From an uncultured Oxalobacteraceae bacterium (lineage in GTDB: Bacteria > Pseudomonadota > Gammaproteobacteria > Burkholderiales > Burkholderiaceae_D), in the NCBI GenBank assembly GCA_937996605.1, contig CALKVB010000046.1, positions 1 to 6,083 of the forward strand: a stretch of DNA of 6,083 bases, written 5' to 3'. Every line of letters starts with the position of its first letter. The first letter of the stretch is position 1. A model generated the notes under the pieces. That model was given only the letters and a program-made list of their open reading frames with translations, had not been told where the DNA came from and searched no databases. Below, in pieces: positions 1 to 5,909 of this stretch. The position numbers were made by a program, and so were the translations under genes.

Positions 1-447
1 ACACCAGCAGCGAAGGCTGAAATGGGTGAGCACGATGAGAACATCAGCTTTGCCGAAATGGAAAAACGTATCGGTGCCGAGTTGGCAGCAAAGATGCGCG
101 ACATCAGTATTCAGCTCTACACAGAAGCGGCGAACTACGCAGCGACACGTGGCATCATCATTGCCGACACCAAGTTTGAATTTGGTCTAGACGACAATGG
201 CGTGTTGCATTTGATGGATGAAGTCTTGACGGCAGATTCATCTCGTTTCTGGCCAGCAGATTCCTACGCAACAGGCATCTCTCCACCATCATTCGATAAA
301 CAGTTTGTGCGTGATTACTTAGAAACCATCACCAGCTGGAATAAAACAGCACCGGCACCAACCTTGCCGGATGAAGTAGTGCAAAAAACGGCAGCGAAAT
401 ATCGCGAAGCCTTGGAACGTCTAACAGGCGAGAGTTTGAAGGCTTAA
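1..447 (+). CDS. purC: Phosphoribosylaminoimidazole-succinocarboxamide synthase (SAICAR synthase), C-terminal part, 5' end outside window
   Basis: This cytoplasmic enzyme joins CAIR and aspartate, using ATP, to give SAICAR in de novo purine synthesis. Only the last 148 residues are visible; the reading frame is open from base 1 and ends at TAA 445-447. The visible part opens with TPAAKAEMGEHDENISF, a conserved stretch of the longer (about 290-300 residue) PurC form common in Betaproteobacteria. It then carries the family signature IIIADTKFEFG, where the Asp-x-Lys-x-Glu pattern belongs to the active site, and the conserved DEVLTADSSRFWPADSY and SPPSFDKQFVRDYL blocks near the end. Nothing looks broken. 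It is followed by purE after a 120-base gap holding a REP-like repeat. The start codon, promoter and upstream neighbour cannot be seen. Recognition rests on motifs and on the purE-purK context, and I am very confident of it. Confidence 0.96.
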   Translation, partial: TPAAKAEMGEHDENISFAEMEKRIGAELAAKMRDISIQLYTEAANYAATRGIIIADTKFEFGLDDNGVLHLMDEVLTADSSRFWPADSYATGISPPSFDKQFVRDYLETITSWNKTAPAPTLPDEVVQKTAAKYREALERLTGESLKA

Positions 448-452
448 AAATG

Positions 453-521
453 GTAGGGCGGGTGCAACCCGCGCCGTCTAGCCACTGAGTACTTAAGCAG
501 CGCGGGGTGCACCCGCTCTAC
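453..521. repeat. REPIN-like element: two inverted REP-type hairpin units between purC and purE
   Basis: Two 22-base units, 453-474 and 500-521, are inverted copies of each other with two mismatches, separated by 25 bases. Each begins, read inward from the outside, with the tetranucleotide GTAG. Each then has its own small GC-rich hairpin: GCGGGT 458-463 pairs with ACCCGC 467-472, and GCGGG 502-506 pairs with CCCGC 512-516. A GTAG-type head plus an imperfect palindrome, arranged as an inverted pair, is the known layout of REP doublets (REPINs), which are mobilised by RAYT transposases encoded elsewhere. The whole element can also fold into one long stem. No T-run follows either arm, so it is not a classical intrinsic terminator, though it may affect mRNA stability or read-through into purE. 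The repeat structure is seen directly; the REPIN class is inferred. Confidence 0.72.
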
Positions 522-556
522 ATGGCTGGCACATACTGAAAAGTAATATTGGATTT

Positions 557-561
557 AGGAA
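557..561 (+). promoter_or_regulatory. Ribosome binding site of purE
   Basis: AGGAA lies seven bases after the AGGA core before the ATG at 568. It is the only purine-rich match upstream and supports that start. Confidence 0.7.
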
Positions 562-567
562 AGCACA

Positions 568-1068
568 ATGAGTACAAATAGCCAAGCACCAGTGATCGGT
601 GTGGTAATGGGTTCTTCCTCTGATTGGGATGTGATGCAACATGCCGTCAGTATGTTGAAAGAATTCGGCATCCCTTTCGAAGCGCAAGTAGTGTCAGCGC
701 ATCGTATGCCAGATGAAATGTTTCGCTATGCAGAGACAGCACGTAGCCGCGGCATTCGCGGCATTATCGCTGGCGCTGGTGGTGCTGCGCATTTGCCAGG
801 AATGATCGCTGCGAAGACTATCGTTCCGGTATTTGGAGTACCTGTGCCTTCTAAGTATTTGCGTGGTGAAGATTCCTTGTTATCGATTGTGCAGATGCCA
901 AAAGGTGTTCCAGTAAATACTTTTGCTATCGGTGAAGCTGGTGCGGGCAATGCGGCCTTGGCAGCTATCGCCATGTTAGCGACCACTGACGATGCAATGG
1001 CCGAGAAACTCGAAGCATTCCGTGCTAAGCAGACGCAAGCGGCTCGTGATATGCATCTGCCTTTGTAA
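568..1068 (+). CDS. purE: N5-carboxyaminoimidazole ribonucleotide mutase (class I PurE)
   Basis: This cytoplasmic enzyme moves the carboxyl group of N5-CAIR to C4, giving CAIR, the step between PurK and PurC. The 166-residue length fits bacterial class I PurE, which forms octamers. Visible motifs are VVMGSSSDWDVM at residues 12-23 (substrate-phosphate and ribose binding, with Asp19), VVSAHRMP at 41-48 (Ser43, the catalytic His45 and Arg46), AGAGGAAHLPGM at 68-79, and SLLSIVQMPKGVPVNTFAIG at 103-122. These catalytic positions line up with the E. coli numbering as I remember it. The first Met at 568 has a good Shine-Dalgarno sequence, and the N-terminal strand VIGVVMGS follows after a short lead of about eight residues, as expected. 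PurK is encoded downstream, which supports the mutase (class I) role rather than the direct-CO2 class II enzyme. Nothing is truncated or missing. Confidence 0.97.
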   Translation: MSTNSQAPVIGVVMGSSSDWDVMQHAVSMLKEFGIPFEAQVVSAHRMPDEMFRYAETARSRGIRGIIAGAGGAAHLPGMIAAKTIVPVFGVPVPSKYLRGEDSLLSIVQMPKGVPVNTFAIGEAGAGNAALAAIAMLATTDDAMAEKLEAFRAKQTQAARDMHLPL

Positions 1069-1103
1069 GTATTAACGCCGTTTAAGCTTGTTTTCATCTC
1101 AAG

Positions 1104-1137
1104 AGCCAATCGAAAGTCGTTTCGCTTTTGCTTGGCT
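1104..1137 (+). other. Imperfect hairpin in the purE-purK gap
   Basis: AGCCAA 1104-1109 pairs perfectly with TTGGCT 1132-1137. After one mismatch (1110 with 1131), the stem continues as CGAAAGT 1111-1117 against GCTTTTG 1124-1130, with two G-T wobbles. The loop is six bases. It begins 36 bases after the purE stop. There is no T-run after it on either strand, so it is at best an atypical terminator or mRNA-end hairpin for purE. A competing shorter hairpin, CGAAA with TTTCG (1111-1124), is also possible. Confidence 0.4.
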
Positions 1138-1151
1138 AGATATTGTGAAGC

Positions 1152-1182
1152 GTCATCCCTGTGTGTGCAGGAATCGAATGAC
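1152..1182. repeat. Degenerate palindromic intergenic repeat
   Basis: The stretch opens with GTCAT (1152-1156) and closes with ATGAC (1178-1182). Inside it, ATCCCTG (1155-1161) and CAGGAAT (1168-1174) form an imperfect inverted repeat with one mismatch around a TGTGTG loop. The pattern resembles the GTCATTCC...GGAATC family of short dispersed repeats seen between genes in many beta- and gammaproteobacteria, here decayed. The palindrome is seen directly. Membership in a dispersed family is an inference from resemblance, because only one copy lies in the window. Confidence 0.4.
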
Positions 1183-1257
1183 TTTGCCTTGTATGCTGTG
1201 CTTGTGAGAAGCGATTTCTCTTCGCAACATTGGTTTCAAAATATTCAGTACCCGTAT

Positions 1258-1264
1258 GGAAAAA
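1258..1264 (+). promoter_or_regulatory. Probable ribosome binding site deciding the purK start
   Basis: GGAAAAA lies just before the ATG at 1271, with nine bases between GGAA and the start. It overlaps an in-frame upstream ATG at 1256, which has no purine-rich site before it. This favours 1271 as the start of purK. Confidence 0.5.
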
Positions 1265-1270
1265 TCGACG

Positions 1271-2470
1271 ATGTCCACTTCTTCAAACAACAATTCTCCT
1301 CAATTCCCTAATTCCAAAGCCAGTATGTTGGGCATGGTCGGCGGCGGTCAATTGGGTCGCATGTTTGTGCATGAAGCGCAGGCACTTGGTTTTAAAGTGA
1401 CGGTGTTGGAACCTGAAGCGGGCAGCCCTGCTGCACATGCAGCCGACGTACATATTCAAGCGGCTTATGATGATGCCGCAGGTTTGCAGCAATTGGCTGA
1501 CACTTGTGCTTCATTCACGACCGAATTTGAAAATGTGCCTGCGGCGAGTTTGGCAAAATTAGCAGAAACGGGTTTCGTAGCACCAAGTGCTGCCTGCGTT
1601 TCAATTGCCCAAGATCGTATCGAAGAAAAGGCCTTCTTTACTCGTTGCGCACCGCAGACTGGCATCCTGCCAGCACCGCACGCGATTTTGCGAACAGCAG
1701 CTGATCTAGAAAATGTCAGTGTGGATTTGTTCCCTGGTATTTTGAAAACAGCACGCATGGGCTACGATGGTAAAGGTCAGGTGCGCGTTAAATCTATGGA
1801 TGAATTGCGCACTGCTTTTACCAATCTCAATGGTGTCGTGTGCGTATTAGAAAAAATGCTGCCGCTAGCCTATGAGATTTCGGTATTGGTCGCGCGTGGT
1901 GCGGATGGGCAAGCGGTGGTTTACCCCATCGCTGAGAATGTGCATCGCGACGGTATTCTATTTACCACCACAGTACCTAGTCCTCACGTGTCTGCTGAAG
2001 CAGCACTGAAAACACAGAATGCAGCTTTGAAGCTGATTGCCGATATCAATTATGTTGGCGTCTTGTGCATCGAATTTTTTGTTTTGCAAGATGGCAGTGT
2101 GGTGGTCAATGAAATGGCACCGCGCCCCCATAATAGCGGTCATTACACCATAGATGCTTGCGTCACTAGCCAGTTCGCTCAGCAAGTTCGCGCCATGGCA
2201 CGTTTGCCTTTAGGTGATGTGCGCCAACATTCTCCATGCGTGATGTTAAACATTTTGGGTGATGTCTGGTTTGATGGCGAAACCAATATCGAACGTCAGC
2301 CAGAATGGCATAAAGTACTGGCATTACCTTCAGCGCATTTGCATCTCTACGGCAAAGCTGAAGCACGTCGTGCTCGCAAAATGGGACACATCACTTTTAT
2401 CGCACCAACATTAGAACAAGCGCAAGATGAAATGCGCCAAGCGTGTGCCATCTTAGGCATCGCACTCTGA
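1271..2470 (+). CDS. purK: N5-carboxyaminoimidazole ribonucleotide synthase (PurK, ATP-grasp)
   Basis: PurK uses ATP and bicarbonate to carboxylate AIR to N5-CAIR, the substrate of PurE. From the ATG at 1271 it is 399 residues. The N-terminal fold starts with MLGMVGGGQLGRMF at residues 19-32 (the Gly-rich turn of the preATP-grasp domain), followed by FTTEFENVP at 82-90. The ATP-grasp domain shows GILKTARMGYDGKGQVRV at 156-173, VLEKMLPLAYEISVLVAR at 192-209 and VVVNEMAPRPHNSGHYT at 277-293, where Glu281 and Asn288 match the expected metal and substrate loop. The C-terminal domain has RKMGHITF at 369-376. The first 18 residues are a Ser/Asn-rich lead absent from E. coli PurK (355 residues); long forms are usual in this group. 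An ATG at 1256 would add MEKST but lacks a Shine-Dalgarno site. It follows purE after about 200 bases and is 18 bases from the next gene, which suggests co-transcription with sua5. Confidence 0.96.
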   Translation: MSTSSNNNSPQFPNSKASMLGMVGGGQLGRMFVHEAQALGFKVTVLEPEAGSPAAHAADVHIQAAYDDAAGLQQLADTCASFTTEFENVPAASLAKLAETGFVAPSAACVSIAQDRIEEKAFFTRCAPQTGILPAPHAILRTAADLENVSVDLFPGILKTARMGYDGKGQVRVKSMDELRTAFTNLNGVVCVLEKMLPLAYEISVLVARGADGQAVVYPIAENVHRDGILFTTTVPSPHVSAEAALKTQNAALKLIADINYVGVLCIEFFVLQDGSVVVNEMAPRPHNSGHYTIDACVTSQFAQQVRAMARLPLGDVRQHSPCVMLNILGDVWFDGETNIERQPEWHKVLALPSAHLHLYGKAEARRARKMGHITFIAPTLEQAQDEMRQACAILGIAL

Positions 2471-2488
2471 TTTTGCCGAGATAATACT

Positions 2489-3526
2489 GTGAATTTTAGC
2501 GTGCAAATTTCTGAACAAATTCAAGTCGCCGCCATCGCCTTACAGCATGGTGCCCTTGTTGGTTTTCCGACCGAGACTGTGTATGGTTTGGGTGCCGATG
2601 CAGAAAACGTCGAAGCCGTCGCCAATATCTATCGTGCCAAAGGCCGCCCGTCGAATCATCCCGTGATTGTGCACATCGCTCCCGAGGCTGATATTCACTA
2701 TTGGGTGAAAGATCTTCCCGCAGCGGCGCAGCAATTGATCGATGCGTTTTGGCCAGGCCCTTTGACCTTGATCTTGAAGAGGGCAGATCATATCCCCGAT
2801 GCTGTATCTGGTGGTCAAGATTCCATCGGTGTACGTTGCCCTTCACACCCGGTCGCCCAACAATTATTGCGTGCCTTCAAAGGTGGCAAAGGCGGTGTGG
2901 CGGCACCATCCGCGAATAAGTTTGGCCACGTTAGTCCAACTAAAGCAGAGCATGTCTTAGAAGAGTTTCCTGAGGAAGTCGCCAGCGGCATGATTGCCTC
3001 CGTGCTCGATGGTGGCCAAAGCGATGTTGGCATTGAATCGACGATTGTAGATATGAGCCGCCTCGAAACGTATGGCCCAGTCTTATTGCGACCAGGCCAC
3101 ATTACTGCAGCACAGTTAGAGCAAGTCTTAGGTGTTGCAGTGAACGCACCAGATCAAGCTGCACCGCGGGCTTCGGGCACTTTAGAAGCACACTATGCAC
3201 CGCGCACTCCAGTGGCCTTGGTCGCAGTCGATCAACTCGAAGTCACCGTGCAACAATTACTCGCGGCGAAGAAACGCGTTGCCGTGATGGCCTATGAAGC
3301 ACATCGCGAAACAGCAGGTCTACAAGCTTGGCGCCAATTAAATAACGACCCCGTGGCCTACGCCCACGATCTGTACGCAGATCTACGTGAGCTCGATCAT
3401 GTTGATGCCGATATCATCCTAGTCGAAGCGTTACCAACGACTCGTGAATGGCAAGGTGTGGCCGACCGTTTGCGTCGTGCGGCCTTTGATTCGCAAGGGG
3501 TGTTGCAGGCGATGGTGCGGTCTTAG
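2489..3526 (+). CDS. sua5: L-threonylcarbamoyladenylate synthase, long Sua5 form
   Basis: The enzyme makes threonylcarbamoyl-AMP from threonine, bicarbonate and ATP, the first step of the t6A modification at position 37 of ANN-decoding tRNAs. The TsaB/TsaD/TsaE proteins then use the product. The 345 residues contain an N-terminal YrdC-type domain (about 12-205) and a C-terminal Sua5 domain (about 235-345), so this is Sua5/TsaC2 rather than short TsaC. Motifs are GFPTETVYGLGADA at 25-38, IYRAKGRPSNHPVIVH at 47-62, WPGPLTLIL at 88-96, SIGVRCPSHP at 112-121, APSANKFGHVSPTKAEHV at 139-156, DVGIESTIVD at 179-188 and LLRPG at 199-203. The linker motif is SGTLEAHYAPRTP at 229-241. The start is GTG, with only a weak GAG site eight bases upstream. 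The 18-base distance from the purK stop suggests translational coupling. No better start lies before the conserved core. Confidence 0.95.
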   Translation: MNFSVQISEQIQVAAIALQHGALVGFPTETVYGLGADAENVEAVANIYRAKGRPSNHPVIVHIAPEADIHYWVKDLPAAAQQLIDAFWPGPLTLILKRADHIPDAVSGGQDSIGVRCPSHPVAQQLLRAFKGGKGGVAAPSANKFGHVSPTKAEHVLEEFPEEVASGMIASVLDGGQSDVGIESTIVDMSRLETYGPVLLRPGHITAAQLEQVLGVAVNAPDQAAPRASGTLEAHYAPRTPVALVAVDQLEVTVQQLLAAKKRVAVMAYEAHRETAGLQAWRQLNNDPVAYAHDLYADLRELDHVDADIILVEALPTTREWQGVADRLRRAAFDSQGVLQAMVRS

Positions 3527-3556
3527 CTTTCGACGATTTCTAAGAGCAGGCGCGCA

Positions 3557-5686
3557 TCAAAATCTTAGACTCAAACGTGCACTCGCGAACAATCCGCCGC
3601 GTGATTCTCGACGTGAGTAGTAGTTGGTCGTTGGGGTCCAAATCCTCGTCTGTGTAATGTAGGCTTGTTTCAATAGATTGGATACGGCAAAGCGTAGATT
3701 TGTGTTTTTGTCGATTGTCCAAGTCGCTGTTAGTGATGTCGATCGCCTGACCTGCTCTAGATTGATCCTATCAGCAGCAACACGTAAGGGACCGCCCGAG
3801 ACGATACCGTAATTGGCAACCCAATTCCACGCATCATTGACTTTGTATTCCACTGACAAATTGGCATTGAACTTGGCCTGCTCCGCGAAGCGATTGTTGG
3901 GGCCAGGGATATTATTAACGTGAGACCAGTTGCGCGACATATTGGCTTTAGCGTAAATCTTTGGCGCATCTTTTAGCATCATAGCCAGTGGCAAACTCGT
4001 ATCAAGCAAGACACCATGCGAGATTACGTCACCACTGTTGATGCTCTGTTGCTGCCACCGATTGTTCTCAAAGAAGATTCGATCACGGATGAGATTCTTT
4101 ACCGATTTTAGGTAGTGGCTGAACGAATAGTTCAGCTCGTTTTCGCCAAAATGTTCGAAGCTTGTATCAAGTCCCCAAGCGACTTCTGGGCGTAAGTTAG
4201 GATTGCTGACGAGCTCAGGGCGTTGCAGATCCTGGCCAAGATTGCTGGGCGAGTTCGCGAGTAACTGTTGCTGTTCGGGATTCTTAAAAGTTCTTGCAAT
4301 CGCCAAGCGAAATTGATCTTGCGCTTCCTTGTAAGGTTTCCATCGGGTCTGCAAAATCGGACTGGCGATTGACTGCGATTGGTTAGCGGGCTGATCCACT
4401 GCGTTGCTGATTTCGGAGCGAAACCCCTCCCATCGAGCGCCAATATAGTGTGACCATTGTTCTGAAACCTCCCATTCACGTTGCGCAAAAAGGGCCGCTT
4501 GGCCAGATCGAAGCGAGGATATGATTGGCTCTTTCGCATTGTCGACGAGGTTGGAGTCATAGTTTTCGTTCTTGATGCTCCAGCCAACTTTGATGTTATC
4601 GGTGTCCGATTGATGAATGAGAATTTGGCCGTCCCATAAGAGTATCCTGCGCCAGTATTCGATTTCGCGACGAGAGTTCAGTGTGATCGAATCATTCGAA
4701 ATTACGGAATTACTCTCGGAAGTGGCTGTGCTCCGACTAAGTGTGAGAGAGGAGCTTAATTGTGTGTTAGCTGACAATGGCTTTTCCCAAATTGTTTTGA
4801 TTCGATTGCTGTAAGGGATAAACTTTTCTGAAGTAAGTTCATTTTGCGTAATTACCTGTGGGGCCGCAGGCCTGACTGTACTGCTGTCGGTGTTGACTAA
4901 AGCAGAGACTTTGCCAAGGTAAGCTTGAACCGAAAAACGCTCATTTGCTCCTAGCGACCATGTTAAATTTTGCGTCATCGAATAAGCCCTGTTGTTAGTT
5001 CTCTGTGCGAGTTGACGCTTGTATTTGTCAAAATCGTTGTCGCCAGTGTTAATGCGTTCGAAATATTCGTACTGGTCGTTTGAATATTGCGGTTGATTGA
5101 TAAAGAACCCAGAGTCGTAGGAAAAATAATCAAATTTGTCGGCGAGGCTTAGACGTAGCTGTTTTGATAGGCGCGATTTATCTTGGTGTGTAATGAGTAG
5201 TTCCAACTTTCGAGAACGTGTTTTCACCGTACGTTGCAGTACGATATTGATCGTTCCTGCTATCGCTTGAGTGCTAAATTCAGCAACCGCCGAGCGAATA
5301 ATTTCTATCCTCTCGATCTGAGTGACAGCAATATCGGAAATTCGAAAACCAGCAGCAGGCGCCTGCCCATCAACCAAGTACTGCGTATAGCCTTTGAGTC
5401 CATTGATATTGCCATTCACGATTCCCGCTTGCCGATTTAGGATGTCGGCAACACTGGCATCGCCATGCTTTTCAATTTCTTCTCTTGTGACGATGTATTT
5501 GCTAACGGTGTCGTCTCGACGTGCACTATATTTTTTCGTATCACCTTGCACTTCGACTTGTTGGCTGCTTGAGGTCGCTTGGCTTTGGACCGGCTGTGGC
5601 TTGATCTCTTGCGCAAAGAGACTTTGCATCAGGCAAAAGCTCGAAATAAACATCCATAAAAGGTATTTGGTTTTTCGGAGGGGCAT
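3557..5686 (-). CDS. TonB-dependent outer-membrane receptor, substrate unknown
   Basis: The 709-residue protein is a predicted outer-membrane active transporter powered by TonB-ExbBD. It begins with a signal peptide (MPLRKTK, a hydrophobic stretch 8-24, likely cleavage after Ala25 before QEIKP), followed by a Gln/Ser-rich linker. A plug domain spans about 55-152: VSKYIVTREEIEKHG, SVADILNRQAGIV 78-90, GYTQYLVDGQAP 99-110, IERIEIIRSAVAEFSTQAIAGTINIVL 124-150. The rest is a beta-barrel rich in alternating aromatic and polar residues, with NPNLRPEVAWGLD at 495-507 and a C-terminal Phe, the usual barrel-assembly signal. The plug places GLKGYTQYLVDG where relatives often have a longer RG-containing loop. 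No clear TonB box can be named. It lacks a Shine-Dalgarno site. Base composition looks somewhat more AT-rich than the pur genes. It converges on sua5 and diverges from an exported amidohydrolase-like gene. Siderophore, peptide or sugar ligands are all possible. Confidence 0.9.
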   Translation of the reverse strand: MPLRKTKYLLWMFISSFCLMQSLFAQEIKPQPVQSQATSSSQQVEVQGDTKKYSARRDDTVSKYIVTREEIEKHGDASVADILNRQAGIVNGNINGLKGYTQYLVDGQAPAAGFRISDIAVTQIERIEIIRSAVAEFSTQAIAGTINIVLQRTVKTRSRKLELLITHQDKSRLSKQLRLSLADKFDYFSYDSGFFINQPQYSNDQYEYFERINTGDNDFDKYKRQLAQRTNNRAYSMTQNLTWSLGANERFSVQAYLGKVSALVNTDSSTVRPAAPQVITQNELTSEKFIPYSNRIKTIWEKPLSANTQLSSSLTLSRSTATSESNSVISNDSITLNSRREIEYWRRILLWDGQILIHQSDTDNIKVGWSIKNENYDSNLVDNAKEPIISSLRSGQAALFAQREWEVSEQWSHYIGARWEGFRSEISNAVDQPANQSQSIASPILQTRWKPYKEAQDQFRLAIARTFKNPEQQQLLANSPSNLGQDLQRPELVSNPNLRPEVAWGLDTSFEHFGENELNYSFSHYLKSVKNLIRDRIFFENNRWQQQSINSGDVISHGVLLDTSLPLAMMLKDAPKIYAKANMSRNWSHVNNIPGPNNRFAEQAKFNANLSVEYKVNDAWNWVANYGIVSGGPLRVAADRINLEQVRRSTSLTATWTIDKNTNLRFAVSNLLKQAYITQTRIWTPTTNYYSRRESRGGLFASARLSLRF

Positions 5687-5730
5687 TATGGTGAATTGTT
5701 CTGAATACCTAGATATTGATGTCAGTTTTC

Positions 5731-5738
5731 TTGATCAA
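5731..5738. promoter_or_regulatory. TTGATCAA palindrome near the predicted receptor transcription start
   Basis: This perfect 8-base palindrome lies immediately downstream, on the minus strand, of the candidate -10 box at 5741-5746. It therefore sits about where transcription of the receptor would start, a position suited to an operator. The site is short, could occur by chance, and matches no regulator I can name. Confidence 0.2.
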
Positions 5739-5740
5739 AC

Positions 5741-5769
5741 AGTATAAATGATGCGGCTCCATCGGTGAA
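5741..5769 (-). promoter_or_regulatory. Candidate sigma70 promoter for the TonB-dependent receptor
   Basis: Read on the minus strand, TTCACC (5769-5764) matches the -35 consensus at four of six positions. TATACT (5746-5741) matches the -10 consensus at five of six, and the spacer is exactly 17 bases. Transcription would start near 5734, giving a leader of roughly 48 bases before the ATG at 5686. No Fur-box-like 19-base palindrome overlaps it. Confidence 0.45.
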
Positions 5770-5899
5770 CTAGTGTGGCCGCGAAGTGAAAGACAAGCGT
5801 TTTAGTAAATATTTGGGATCAAACGCAGCATGTCGGATGCAGTATGCACTTTACTTCCGTTAAGTCTTCAACGAAGATGCCTGATTCGTATTTCAAACT

Positions 5900-5904
5900 A
5901 AGGA
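5900..5904 (+). promoter_or_regulatory. Ribosome binding site of the exported amidohydrolase-like gene
   Basis: AAGGA precedes a tandem ATGATG. The spacing is five bases to the ATG at 5910 and eight to the ATG at 5913, so either could be the start and the second has the more usual distance. Confidence 0.7.
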
Positions 5905-5909
5905 TAAAG

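Noticed and set aside
448..567. Purine riboswitch or intrinsic terminator before purE
   Set aside because: The paired elements are explained by the inverted REP-like units, no conserved purine aptamer core is seen, and no T-run follows the stems.
726..1109. Minus-strand open frame of 127 codons over purE
   Set aside because: It lies almost wholly antisense to purE, whose motifs are intact, and its translation shows no recognisable domain.
2496..2846. Minus-strand open frame of 116 codons over the start of sua5
   Set aside because: It is antisense to conserved YrdC motifs, its composition is rich in Arg, Ser and His as expected of a shadow frame, and it has no plausible ribosome site.
4132..4587. 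Minus-strand open frame of 151 codons within the receptor gene
   Set aside because: It is an alternative frame on the same strand as the receptor barrel, which is continuous through this stretch.
5394..5747. Plus-strand open frame of 117 codons over the 5' end of the receptor gene
   Set aside because: It is antisense to the signal peptide and plug. Its Cys/Ser-rich hydrophobic translation is what a reverse-read signal peptide gives.
5813..5848. Promoter for the right-edge gene (TTGGGA with TATGCA)
   Set aside because: The spacing between the two boxes is about 24 bases, and at 17 bases the -10 match is poor.
5687..5909. Fur box or other iron operator in the divergent region
   Set aside because: No 19-base GATAAT-type palindrome is present; only the short TTGATCAA is visible, so iron regulation is not supported.
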